A stretch of DNA of 64,000 nt. Source: Azospirillum sp. B510. GTDB taxonomy: Bacteria; Pseudomonadota; Alphaproteobacteria; Azospirillales; Azospirillaceae. Both the position numbers and the translations under genes were made by a program. Within the stretch, counting starts at the first letter, position 1. Each line of letters opens with the position of its first letter. The stretch is from the NCBI RefSeq assembly GCF_000010725.1, contig NC_013854.1:959001-1023000 (forward strand), in the 5' to 3' direction. This document shows positions 15,182 through 22,153 of the stretch, one piece after another. The notes beneath the pieces were generated by a model. It made no database searches. It was not told where the DNA came from and saw only the letters and a program-made list of their open reading frames with translations.

Positions 15182-17167
15182 TCACTCCGCGGCCTGGGGG
15201 GTGGGAAGCTGGCAAGAGGTGTCGACGGCCAGCGCCACGGTGACGGGCTGGACCCAGATCGGATCGGAACTGAGCAGGAAGCTCTCGCCGGCCCAGGCCA
15301 ACAGCAGGGTCCGGGCGATCACGCCCATCATCGCCTGTGCGGCGTCGGGAGGGACCATGTTGCCGATGTGCTCGCGCCACAGGCTGTCCGAGGCGCCAGC
15401 CAACTCCAGGCCCGGCCGGTCGAAGTCGACCAGCGACTGGAGGGCCGCCAGTTCCAAGGTCGTGAAGGGGCGATGCCACGTCCCATCCATGGCGCGGATC
15501 ACGGCGACGAGCTGCTGGTTCGGGGCGGGCAGTTCCTCCGCCTCGTCACCCGTGGCCGGCCGGGGATCGGCGACGGACCAGCGCCCGTTGTCGTGCTGGC
15601 CGGAGCCGGTCACGGCGCCAGCGGTATCCCGCATGTTCAGCACGCCATAGTGACCGCCCGTCACATAGCTTTCGCGACCGTCGCGGAAAGCCTCCGGTCG
15701 CGGGTCGGCGACCGCCAAAGCGCCCGAGGTAAAGCCGTGGCTGGAGGACGAACTACCGGTGATGGTCAGAGAGGTCTGGTCGTACCCAATCACCCGCAGC
15801 TTGCTGGTATGAGCGCGCGGATTCCAGGAGCAGCGCGGGTCGGCCACAGCCAACCCGCCAGAGGTCGGACCTTGGCCGGCGGATATGGTGGGAGCAGCCT
15901 CGCGCGTGCTGACCACCCGGTAGACATTCGCGAACCGAGGCTTGTCCCCATAGCGGGGGTCGGCAATCGAGAACCCGCCCTGGCCCGGCGCCTTGACATT
16001 GATGACGGAACCGGTCGACTGACCCCACCGGCGGACGCCATACTGCTGGTAATCGGCATGCCCCTGGCGCATGCGAGGATCGGCGACGCTGAAGGAGCCG
16101 GTCATCGGGCGCGCATTGCCGGTGACGGTGCCAGGGGTATCGCCCCAGGCGTTCACGCCGAGGATGCCGTTGTGGCAGGCGCTGAACGTCCGGACGTCCG
16201 CCACGGTGAACTTGCCGTTGGAGGGCAGAGACTCACCAGCCACCGTTCCCGTCGCCTCACCCCACTGGCAGACGCCGAGGGCGCCACCGCGAAGCGGGTG
16301 TTCCGGCACGAGGCCGTAATCGGTCAGCACCCCATTTGCGACGTTCAGCTTGTTCAGCGAGCGCCAGTCGGACCCGGCCTCCACGAACGCCAGCCGTATC
16401 CAGGTCTTCATCTGGAGGCGTGGGACGCGGTGCATCGGCCCGCCCAGCTGATCGCCCGGCAGCGGCAGGCGCTCCAACACCTCGCCCACGCTGCGGAGCG
16501 GGCGCTTCGGTGGTTCATAGAGGAAGGGCGGTACCTTGGCGATGTGCCGGGCGACCATGAGGAAGCGCTTGCGGCTCTGGGCCAACCCGCCAATTTCTCC
16601 GCAGTCGTGCGCGGTCTCCGCAATGGCATAGCCATAGGCCCGGAGCATCCCGCCGATCCGGTCCAGCAGCCGGCGGGACCGCTGCGCGATGCGCGGCACG
16701 TTCTCGAACAGCAGTATCTCGGGCGGATCGTCCGCCCAAGCCTCCATGGTCAGGAAGACCGCGCGGAGAGCCAGCTCGTTGAGAGCCACGTACTTGGGCG
16801 CCTCGCTGGTCTTCGTGCTGATCAGGCCGCTGTTGCCCTTGCACGGCGTCGACATGAAGACGACGTGTGGGCGCTCGCCGCCGGCAGCCCGGCGGAAGTC
16901 CTCGCCGGTCGCCTCACGCCAGCCGGCCGGCGGCTCCTGGCCATGGAAGGCGACGTACTGCCCTCGGTCGAACAGATCGAGCAGCGTGCCCTTGGTGCCG
17001 GTCACCATTTCCAGGCTGGCAAGGGCCACCGGATCGACATCGACACCGCCGATGCACCGCGGCGCGGCCACCATGTTGCCCACGCGGGCACCGCCCCGGT
17101 TGAACCCCTTCACACCGCCGCCGATGCCGCAGCAGACATGAAAATGCCGGATCTCGCGAAAATCCAT
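15182..17167 (-). CDS. DNA (cytosine-5) methyltransferase with six internal repeats
   Basis: A 661-residue protein. Motif I is HVCCGIGGGVKGF (9-22), the catalytic Cys109 lies in STPCKGN, ENV is at 155-157, QSRKR at 197-201 and the C-terminal GNMVPP at 602-607. Between motifs VIII and X, where the target-recognition domain belongs, are six repeats of about 40 residues. They end in VADVR (322-326) or V/IADPR (361, 401, 441, 486, 532), each with a Trp-Gly/Thr-Gly-x-Val turn before it. The likely role is protection of phage DNA from host restriction. The start at 17,167 places motif I at the usual distance; a longer open frame upstream is not coding. Confidence 0.9.
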   Translation of the reverse strand: MDFREIRHFHVCCGIGGGVKGFNRGGARVGNMVAAPRCIGGVDVDPVALASLEMVTGTKGTLLDLFDRGQYVAFHGQEPPAGWREATGEDFRRAAGGERPHVVFMSTPCKGNSGLISTKTSEAPKYVALNELALRAVFLTMEAWADDPPEILLFENVPRIAQRSRRLLDRIGGMLRAYGYAIAETAHDCGEIGGLAQSRKRFLMVARHIAKVPPFLYEPPKRPLRSVGEVLERLPLPGDQLGGPMHRVPRLQMKTWIRLAFVEAGSDWRSLNKLNVANGVLTDYGLVPEHPLRGGALGVCQWGEATGTVAGESLPSNGKFTVADVRTFSACHNGILGVNAWGDTPGTVTGNARPMTGSFSVADPRMRQGHADYQQYGVRRWGQSTGSVINVKAPGQGGFSIADPRYGDKPRFANVYRVVSTREAAPTISAGQGPTSGGLAVADPRCSWNPRAHTSKLRVIGYDQTSLTITGSSSSSHGFTSGALAVADPRPEAFRDGRESYVTGGHYGVLNMRDTAGAVTGSGQHDNGRWSVADPRPATGDEAEELPAPNQQLVAVIRAMDGTWHRPFTTLELAALQSLVDFDRPGLELAGASDSLWREHIGNMVPPDAAQAMMGVIARTLLLAWAGESFLLSSDPIWVQPVTVALAVDTSCQLPTPQAAE

Positions 17168-17175
17168 GCTCACGA

Positions 17176-17358
17176 TCAGCCCTCCCGCGAGGCGCCGAGC
17201 GCCATGGACAGGGCGGGGGAGGTGGCCGCCAGTTCGGCGAGCATGAACGAGGTCGACGCCTCTTCCGCCTCGCGGCCCTGGCAGTCGTCGCAGACGCCGA
17301 TGCGCGGATCGAGCAGGGCGGCCTCGCCGCAGCAGGAGCAATTTCCTTCAACAATCAT
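17176..17358 (-). CDS. Small zinc-finger-like protein
   Basis: A 60-residue protein. CSCCGEAALLDPRIGVCDDC provides a C-x2-C-x13-C-x2-C zinc-ribbon pattern, followed by a helical Ala/Ser-rich tail. It sits between the C5 methyltransferase and the 118-residue gene in the early operon. The role is probably regulatory or DNA-binding. Confidence 0.65.
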   Translation of the reverse strand: MIVEGNCSCCGEAALLDPRIGVCDDCQGREAEEASTSFMLAELAATSPALSMALGASREG

Positions 17359-17362
17359 CGGG

Positions 17363-17719
17363 TCAGCCCTCCACCTTCTCGCCGGCCCGGAGGCGGCGGG
17401 AGATTTCGGCGACTCCGAGCGCCGCGCCACGCACCGCGTCACGCTGCGGGGTCCGCGGCTTCCACCACGGGTCAGCCCAGGGCCACAGGTTGCACGGCGT
17501 GCCGACCGGGTAGAGGTCGCGCCCTTCCTTGGTGGCGCCCGCGTGGAGCAGGTAGCAGCCACCGGCGGCGGCCAGAGAGCCGTCGATGTGGTGATCGTCA
17601 TGGGAGGCGCAGAACTGCTCGGCCTTCCGCTGGCGAGCCACTTCGGCGGCCACGGATTGCAGCGCGGTAACGTCTTCGGGGGTCAGCCCCTCGGGGAGGG
17701 GCAGCATCATGGTCGACAT
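17363..17719 (-). CDS. Hypothetical phage protein
   Basis: A 118-residue protein (MSTMMLPLPEGLTPEDVTAL onward). The N-terminal 40 residues are helical. The middle holds DDHHIDGSLAAAGGCYLLHA and a Trp/Pro-rich segment (NLWPWADPWWKP), a pattern recurring in small alphaproteobacterial phage proteins. Function unknown. Confidence 0.6.
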   Translation of the reverse strand: MSTMMLPLPEGLTPEDVTALQSVAAEVARQRKAEQFCASHDDHHIDGSLAAAGGCYLLHAGATKEGRDLYPVGTPCNLWPWADPWWKPRTPQRDAVRGAALGVAEISRRLRAGEKVEG

Positions 17720-17736
17720 GGAGTCGGTCTCCAGGG

Positions 17737-18054
17737 TCAGCGGCGCCCGCTGTTTGCGGCCAGCGCGGCGGGCGCGGTTTCTTCGGGGGGGAGGGCGGCC
17801 TGTTCTGCGGCGGCTACAGCGCGGCGCAGTGCGGCGGCATAGGTGGGCGACTCGGCGGCAAGCGTAGCCACCAGCGCGAGCACGTCGGACCAGATCAGGC
17901 CGGACGCACACTTCCGGGGCTTGTGCCCGAGCAGCCGCATCATCTCGGCCGCCACGTCACCGACGGTGCGGGGCGTGGTGGTCATGAAGCGGGCGGCCAG
18001 CGTACGGGCCTCGGCGGCGGCAAACTCCGCCATGATCTGGGCCGGGAGGCTCAT
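17737..18054 (-). CDS. Hypothetical phage protein
   Basis: A 105-residue, Ala-rich, helical protein (MSLPAQIMAEFAAAEARTLA onward). Its ATG at 18,054 overlaps the stop of the upstream gene (ATGA). No family recognised. Confidence 0.55.
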   Translation of the reverse strand: MSLPAQIMAEFAAAEARTLAARFMTTTPRTVGDVAAEMMRLLGHKPRKCASGLIWSDVLALVATLAAESPTYAAALRRAVAAAEQAALPPEETAPAALAANSGRR

Positions 18055-18395
18055 GCTCTGCCGCCCCCCATGTTGCCGGAGGCGGCCCGGTTCAGCTCGG
18101 CGAGCACCTTGCCCATGCCATCGGCGATCTTCTGCGTGAGTTGCAGCGCCTCCAGCCGGTGGGCGTTCTCCAGCGCGGACATGCCCAGCACATAGGCCGT
18201 CAGCAGAACCACGTTGATGATCCGCTCGGGCTTGATGTCGCCGCAGCGTTCGGTGACCTCCATCAGCGCGGCAACCGGGCCGGCAATGTCCGGGGTCACC
18301 CCGCCAGCGCCGAGAATGCGAGCGGCGGCGGCGTCGAACTCGGTCAGGTCGAACGGGGTAACGTCGTTGAGGGGGTAACGTCGTTGAGGGGCCAT
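18051..18395 (-). CDS. Hypothetical phage protein whose start contains iteron-like sites
   Basis: A 114-residue helical protein (MAPQRRYPLNDVTPFDLTEF onward). Codons 4-14 are made of two copies of the AACGTCGTT motif found in the replication-type gene, so the DNA element seems to constrain the protein N-terminus. It is three bases from the next upstream gene's stop. No family recognised. Confidence 0.6.
   Translation of the reverse strand: MAPQRRYPLNDVTPFDLTEFDAAAARILGAGGVTPDIAGPVAALMEVTERCGDIKPERIINVVLLTAYVLGMSALENAHRLEALQLTQKIADGMGKVLAELNRAASGNMGGGRA
18357..18390. repeat. Two further iteron-type sites
   Basis: GTAACGTCGTTGAGGGG occurs twice, with AACGTCGTT cores at 18,360-18,368 and 18,377-18,385 (17 bp apart). 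The motif and its GAGGGG flank are the same as in the array at 6289-6482, about 12 kb away. A shared binding protein is likely; the spot is near the promoter end of the early operon. Confidence 0.75.
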
Positions 18396-18397
18396 GG

Positions 18398-19183
18398 TTA
18401 GCGCCCCTTCCGATGCAGGGCGGCACGGATCGCGCCCAGAACCTTCACCCCGAGCCAGTGGCGCGTGGAGGTGTAATCCGTCCCCTCCACCTCCAGCTTC
18501 TCGCCTTCCACCTCGACGGTGACGCCGTAGTAGCGCATCGCGGTATTGAAGCCGCGCTTGCGGGTCTGCCCCACCTCCATGGACACCGTGCCGATGGGCT
18601 GGCCGTCGAGGCTGACCACCTTGTTCCAGATATCAAGGTCCAGGCGCCGCTTGACCGAGCGCAGATGCAGTCCGTGGGACAGAGGCTTCATGCCGTCCAT
18701 CGGCTCGCCGGCCGCCACCTGCTGGGCTTGGCCCATCAGCTTCGTCAGCTCATAGGCGGCGCGCTTCGGCACGCACTCCCACATGATGATCGGCTCGCCG
18801 GCGGCGCAGGAGATGCAGTGGAGCGCCGCCTGCTGGCCGTAGGCAGCCAGCGGCAGAGCGTCGGCGCCGTGCAACTCGCGCAAGGCCAGCTCATAGGCCC
18901 CGTGGATGCTGACCGGCACCACAGACCCAGGTGTCCACCAGGGGGCGCAGCCCGGTTCATATTCGGTGGTCGACGGGGCGATCCAGCCCCGCTCGGTCAG
19001 AATGCGCGCCATGGTGGCGAGCGTGGCCGCGGTGGTGATCCGCGGCGAGTCGGTCAGGTTGGCGGCGGCGAACTCGTCGCACATTGCCGCCAACCCCTCG
19101 GGTGCCCCCGTCGGGGTGCCCCCACAGGGCTGGACGAGCGGCTTGCCCTCCGTCCCTGCTGTGGTAGAGTGTTTAGACACCAT
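18398..19183 (-). CDS. Hypothetical phage protein at the head of the early operon
   Basis: A 261-residue protein from the ATG at 19,183, which has a GGGACGGAA ribosome-site-like sequence. An ATG at 19,198 is possible but has none. The middle (AATLATMARILTERGWIAPS; AYGQQAALHCISCAAGEPII) and C-terminus (VEVEGEKLEVEGTDYTSTRH) look well folded. No family recognised. Confidence 0.6.
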   Translation of the reverse strand: MVSKHSTTAGTEGKPLVQPCGGTPTGAPEGLAAMCDEFAAANLTDSPRITTAATLATMARILTERGWIAPSTTEYEPGCAPWWTPGSVVPVSIHGAYELALRELHGADALPLAAYGQQAALHCISCAAGEPIIMWECVPKRAAYELTKLMGQAQQVAAGEPMDGMKPLSHGLHLRSVKRRLDLDIWNKVVSLDGQPIGTVSMEVGQTRKRGFNTAMRYYGVTVEVEGEKLEVEGTDYTSTRHWLGVKVLGAIRAALHRKGR

Positions 19184-19241
19184 GGATTTCCGTCCCATGC
19201 GTTAGTTGATGCCAGCGGCTGCTACCGCTGCATTCAGGGGA

Positions 19242-19271
19242 AGCGCCCGGCCGCTGCTACGGCTGGGCGCT
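19242..19271 (-). terminator. Hairpin overlapping the end of the Cro-like gene
   Basis: AGCGCCC (19,242-19,248) pairs with GGGCGCT (19,265-19,271), extended inside by GCCG/CGGC. The Cro-like stop codon lies in the loop. There is no T-tract on the minus strand, so it may be an attenuator rather than a full terminator. Confidence 0.4.
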
Positions 19272-19511
19272 TTGCTGTTTGGGGGTGTCGAGCGGCGCCC
19301 GGCGCTTGCGCGGGGCCGGGGCCGGGTACAGGTCCGGCCGCAGTTGGTAGGCTTTCACCTTTCCACCGGTCGCAGCGACCACAGCGAGCACTCGCCGCTG
19401 TGGGCACCGCTCCCATTGGTAGACGGCCTCGGTGGTGATCCCGAGAGCTTCCGCGAGCCGCGTCACGCCGCCCGCTTTGCTTATTGCCATACTAAGTGCT
19501 TCGTCTTTCAT
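19257..19511 (-). CDS. Cro/YdaS-like repressor
   Basis: An 84-residue protein with the YdaS/Cro helix-turn-helix (GGVTRLAEALGITTEAVYQW), in which the sequence ISKAGGVTRLAEALG is diagnostic. The Pro/Arg-rich tail is unstructured. It is divergent from the CI-like gene, and its start lies 10 bases from an operator at 19,521-19,537. By analogy with lambdoid switches it is the early antirepressor/Cro that turns down the CI promoter. Confidence 0.85.
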   Translation of the reverse strand: MKDEALSMAISKAGGVTRLAEALGITTEAVYQWERCPQRRVLAVVAATGGKVKAYQLRPDLYPAPAPRKRRAPLDTPKQQSAQP

Positions 19512-19520
19512 GCACGCCAC

Positions 19521-19584
19521 GCTAAGCGAAACTTAGCATTGACGTCAAGCCCTCCACGACTTAGCTTAACTAAGCGTTTCTTAG
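19521..19584. promoter_or_regulatory. Lysogeny-switch operator/promoter region
   Basis: Three inverted repeats of CTAAG/CTTAG half-sites lie between the divergent cro and cI genes: GCTAAG-N5-CTTAGC (19,521-19,537), CTTAG-N5-CTAAG (19,560-19,574) and the overlapping CTAAG-N5-CTTAG (19,570-19,584). A palindromic TTGACGTCAA (19,539-19,548) supplies overlapping -35 boxes in both directions. The candidate -10 boxes fall inside the outer operators. Confidence 0.75.
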
Positions 19585-19595
19585 TGGTGGCTCAA

Positions 19596-20081
19596 ATGAC
19601 TGTCGGTTCTCGCATCAAGCAACTTCGCGAAAAGATGGAACTTTCCCAAGTAGCTTTTGGGAAGTCTCTTGGTGTTACTGGGCCTTCCGTTGCCCAATGG
19701 GAAGCAAACCGCACACACCCAAAGCCTGCGCTGATGCGTGATATTGCGCGGCTGGGAGGCGTGTCTTTGCGGTGGCTTATGGAAGGCGTGCGAGTCGTTG
19801 ATGAACCCGAATACAGCATCCCTGAAGGTGTTGGCGTTACTTTGGTGGGCAGCGGCGAAGACGAAGCGCTGGACACAAATTTTTTGATGGAATGCCAGCG
19901 CGCCGTGACCGATCTGTGCCGCGAGATGGGGATCGCCCCCACTTGGACCATCACGGAGGTGGTCAGGGCCGTCTATACCGACGCTGCCACGGGCGCGCGG
20001 ACGGGCCATGAAAAGCTGACGAATATGGAGACGGTGCTCCGGGTTTACCGCCGGCACCCGGAGCTCCTTGGCGGCGCGTGA
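19596..20081 (+). CDS. CI-like XRE repressor
   Basis: A 161-residue protein. Residues about 4-60 are an XRE helix-turn-helix (SQVAFGKSLGVTGPSVAQWE). The C-terminal part has no LexA/CI-type Ser-Lys peptidase signature, so it is a short repressor, not an obviously RecA-cleavable one. The ATG at 19,596 starts the HTH domain. It should bind the CTAAG operators on both sides and maintain lysogeny. Confidence 0.85.
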   Translation: MTVGSRIKQLREKMELSQVAFGKSLGVTGPSVAQWEANRTHPKPALMRDIARLGGVSLRWLMEGVRVVDEPEYSIPEGVGVTLVGSGEDEALDTNFLMECQRAVTDLCREMGIAPTWTITEVVRAVYTDAATGARTGHEKLTNMETVLRVYRRHPELLGGA

Positions 20082-20096
20082 TCGACGCGATCAACG

Positions 20097-20156
20097 CTAA
20101 GCGGATCGCTAAGCGTTGCTAAGCAGTGTTGACGCAGCGCTAAGCAAAACTTATCG
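20097..20156 (+). promoter_or_regulatory. Repressor-type promoter ahead of the recombinase genes
   Basis: CTAAG half-sites at 20,097, 20,109, 20,119 and 20,140 (the last part of CTAAG-N5-CTTAT) surround a promoter-like TTGACG (20,129-20,134) N16 TTATCG (20,151-20,156). The half-sites match those at the cI/cro switch, so the integration genes are probably controlled by the same repressor. Confidence 0.6.
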
Positions 20157-20191
20157 TCGCCCCCGTGAGCATCATCACGGGAGCGCAAAGC

Positions 20192-20347
20192 ATGGCCCAC
20201 ATCCCCACTTCGACCAGCGCCGCAACCGATCCGGAGGCGGTGGTGCAAGAAACGATCAACGGCCTCATCCGGATATTGGCGCGCAAGCTGGCGCGCCGTG
20301 ACCACGAGGCAGCCCAGCAGGCTCGCGCACAGGCGCAACGGAGTTAG
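20192..20347 (+). CDS. Small protein upstream of the recombinase
   Basis: A 51-residue protein (MAHIPTSTSAATDPEAVVQE onward) with a basic, amphipathic C-terminal helix (GLIRILARKLARRDHEAAQQ). GGGAG lies upstream of the ATG. It ends 2 bases before the recombinase start and is probably cotranscribed. It may be an excisionase-like or DNA-binding accessory factor; that is inference. Confidence 0.55.
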   Translation: MAHIPTSTSAATDPEAVVQETINGLIRILARKLARRDHEAAQQARAQAQRS

Positions 20348-20349
20348 AC

Positions 20350-21987
20350 ATGCGGATCGCGATCTACGCTCGGTACAGCAGCGAGAACCAGCACGAGCGG
20401 AGCATCGACGATCAGATCCGGCTGTGCCGGGAGCATGCCGCCCGACTCGGCGGCTCGGTGGTGGAGGTCTACGCCGATTACGCCATCAGTGGCGCGCACC
20501 TGAAATCCCGCCCCAACGCGATGCGGCTGCTTGAAGACGCCCGCGCCGGGCTGTGCGACGCCATCGTGGCGGAAGCCCTGGACCGCCTGTCGCGCGACCA
20601 AGAAGACATCGCCGGCATTCACAAGCGCCTGTCGTTCGCTGGCGTCCAGCTTATCACCGTCTCGGAAGGCGCCATCAGCGAGTTGCACGTCGGCCTCAAG
20701 GGCACGATGAACGCCCTCTTCCTCCGCGATCTGGCGCAGAAGGTGCGACGCGGCCAGCAGGGAAGGGCGCTACAGGGGGAGATGGCCGGCGGCCTCTCCT
20801 ACGGCTACGAGGTCGTGCGCGAGTTCGACGCGAAGGGCGAGCCGATCCGCGGGAAGCGCGTCATCAACGAGGCACAGGCGGAGGTGGTGCGCCGCATCTT
20901 CCGGGAGTACGCCGCCGGCAGGGGGCCGCGGTCCATCGTGTCCGACCTCAACCGCGAGGGCATACCGTCGCCGACCGGCAAGGCGTGGCTCGCCAGCGCC
21001 ATCAACGGGAACAAGGCACGGGGGAACGGCATCCTCTGGAACGCCCTGTATATCGGGAGGCTGGTCTATAACCGGCAGACGTTCGTCAAGGACCCGGAGA
21101 CAGGTAAGCGCGTCCCGCGCCTGAACCCGCCGGAAAAATGGACGGTGGTGGAGGTGCCGGATCTGCGCATCGTCACGGACGAGGTGTGGCACGCCGTCCA
21201 GGCCGTGAAGGAGGAGCACGCCCGGCTTCCTCTGACCGCCCGGCCGCGGGCAAAGCATCTGCTGTCGGGTCTGGTGCGCTGCGCCGTCTGTGGCGGCTCC
21301 TATGTGGTGAAGACCCAGGACTATATGGGATGCAGCACACATCGCGAGTCGGGAGCCGGCGCCTGCTCGAACAACCGCACCGTCAAGATCGAGGCGCTGG
21401 AGCAGCGCGTGCTGGCGGGCATCAAGGAGAAGCTGATGTCGCCCGCCTCCATCGCGGAGTTCGTGCGCCTCTACCACGCCGAGCGCCAGCAGCTGGAGGC
21501 GGCCAGCCGCCGGAAGCGCACGGAGGCGACCACGCGCCTTGCGGACGTGACCAAGCAGATAGAGCGGATCGTCGACGCCATCACCGAGGGCCTGGTGACG
21601 CCGAAGCTCAAGACGCGACTGGCCGAGCTGGAGTCGGAGCGCGTTCGGCTCGAACGCGACATTGCGCAGTGCGAGCAGGAGGACACGGTTGTCACCCTCC
21701 ATCCGTCGGCCGCGAACGGCTATCGGCAGGAAGTCGAGATCTTGGAGCGGGCGCTGGGCGGGGTGGAGTCGGAGCGCATGGAGGCGATCACGCTGCTGCG
21801 CCGGATCGTCGACCGGGTAGAGGTGCACCCGCTAAACGGGCGGGGGAAATACGAGCTGCGTCTGGTCGGGCTGATCGCAGAAATGCTAAACCTCCCCAGG
21901 CGCAAGCCTGGAGAGGTTTTGCAGGGACATATTACTGTCCAGATGGTAGCAGCGGAGGGATTTGAACCCCCGACCAAGGGATTATGA
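20350..21987 (+). CDS. Large serine recombinase (phage integrase)
   Basis: A 545-residue protein. The N-terminal resolvase domain has the nucleophile in YARYSSENQ (Ser10/11), then DRLSRDQEDIAGIHKRL. A Recombinase domain follows (about 160-270), then a zinc-ribbon domain (LVRCAVCGG; CSTHRESGAGACSNN), a coiled coil and a C-terminal tail. The last 14 residues (MVAAEGFEPPTKGL) are encoded by the antisense of a tRNA 3' end, a common sign of integration next to a tRNA gene. It would catalyse attP x attB integration. Confidence 0.9.
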   Translation: MRIAIYARYSSENQHERSIDDQIRLCREHAARLGGSVVEVYADYAISGAHLKSRPNAMRLLEDARAGLCDAIVAEALDRLSRDQEDIAGIHKRLSFAGVQLITVSEGAISELHVGLKGTMNALFLRDLAQKVRRGQQGRALQGEMAGGLSYGYEVVREFDAKGEPIRGKRVINEAQAEVVRRIFREYAAGRGPRSIVSDLNREGIPSPTGKAWLASAINGNKARGNGILWNALYIGRLVYNRQTFVKDPETGKRVPRLNPPEKWTVVEVPDLRIVTDEVWHAVQAVKEEHARLPLTARPRAKHLLSGLVRCAVCGGSYVVKTQDYMGCSTHRESGAGACSNNRTVKIEALEQRVLAGIKEKLMSPASIAEFVRLYHAERQQLEAASRRKRTEATTRLADVTKQIERIVDAITEGLVTPKLKTRLAELESERVRLERDIAQCEQEDTVVTLHPSAANGYRQEVEILERALGGVESERMEAITLLRRIVDRVEVHPLNGRGKYELRLVGLIAEMLNLPRRKPGEVLQGHITVQMVAAEGFEPPTKGL

Positions 21988-21996
21988 TTCCCGTGC
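21944..21996 (-). other. 3' fragment of tRNA-Met (CAT); putative attachment site
   Basis: On the minus strand this reads as the anticodon arm (loop ATCATAA, anticodon CAT), variable loop, T-arm (GGGGG-TTCAAAT-CCCTC), acceptor strand and encoded CCA of a tRNA-Met-like gene. The D-arm and 5' acceptor strand, expected to the right, are absent. Such 3' fragments mark integration junctions. Confidence 0.75.
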
Positions 21997-22153
21997 TCCT
22001 GCTATCCGAAAGCTCTCCAAAGCACGCCGTAGTGCTATTTATCTAAATAATTCAACGCATTGTCTACTCCATACTTTTCCGCAGTTGCCCGCGACTCTCT
22101 TGCTGCTGCTTACTGGGTGCTTACTGGCGGGCAGCAGAGAAGGGGGAAGCATC

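Larger units (their letters stand above)
1..21996. mobile_element. Prophage or phage-derived element, right part
   Basis: The stretch contains a repressor switch, a continuous leftward early operon of phage-type genes and a serine recombinase ending at a tRNA fragment. The left boundary lies outside the window and no structural genes are visible, so it could be a complete prophage, a satellite or a remnant. Its right boundary is placed at the tRNA fragment. Confidence 0.8.

Noticed and set aside
15368-17842. Long plus-strand open frame of 824 codons opposite the C5 methyltransferase
   Set aside because: Mirror image of a real GC-rich gene; no motifs or ribosome site, while the minus strand carries all methyltransferase motifs.
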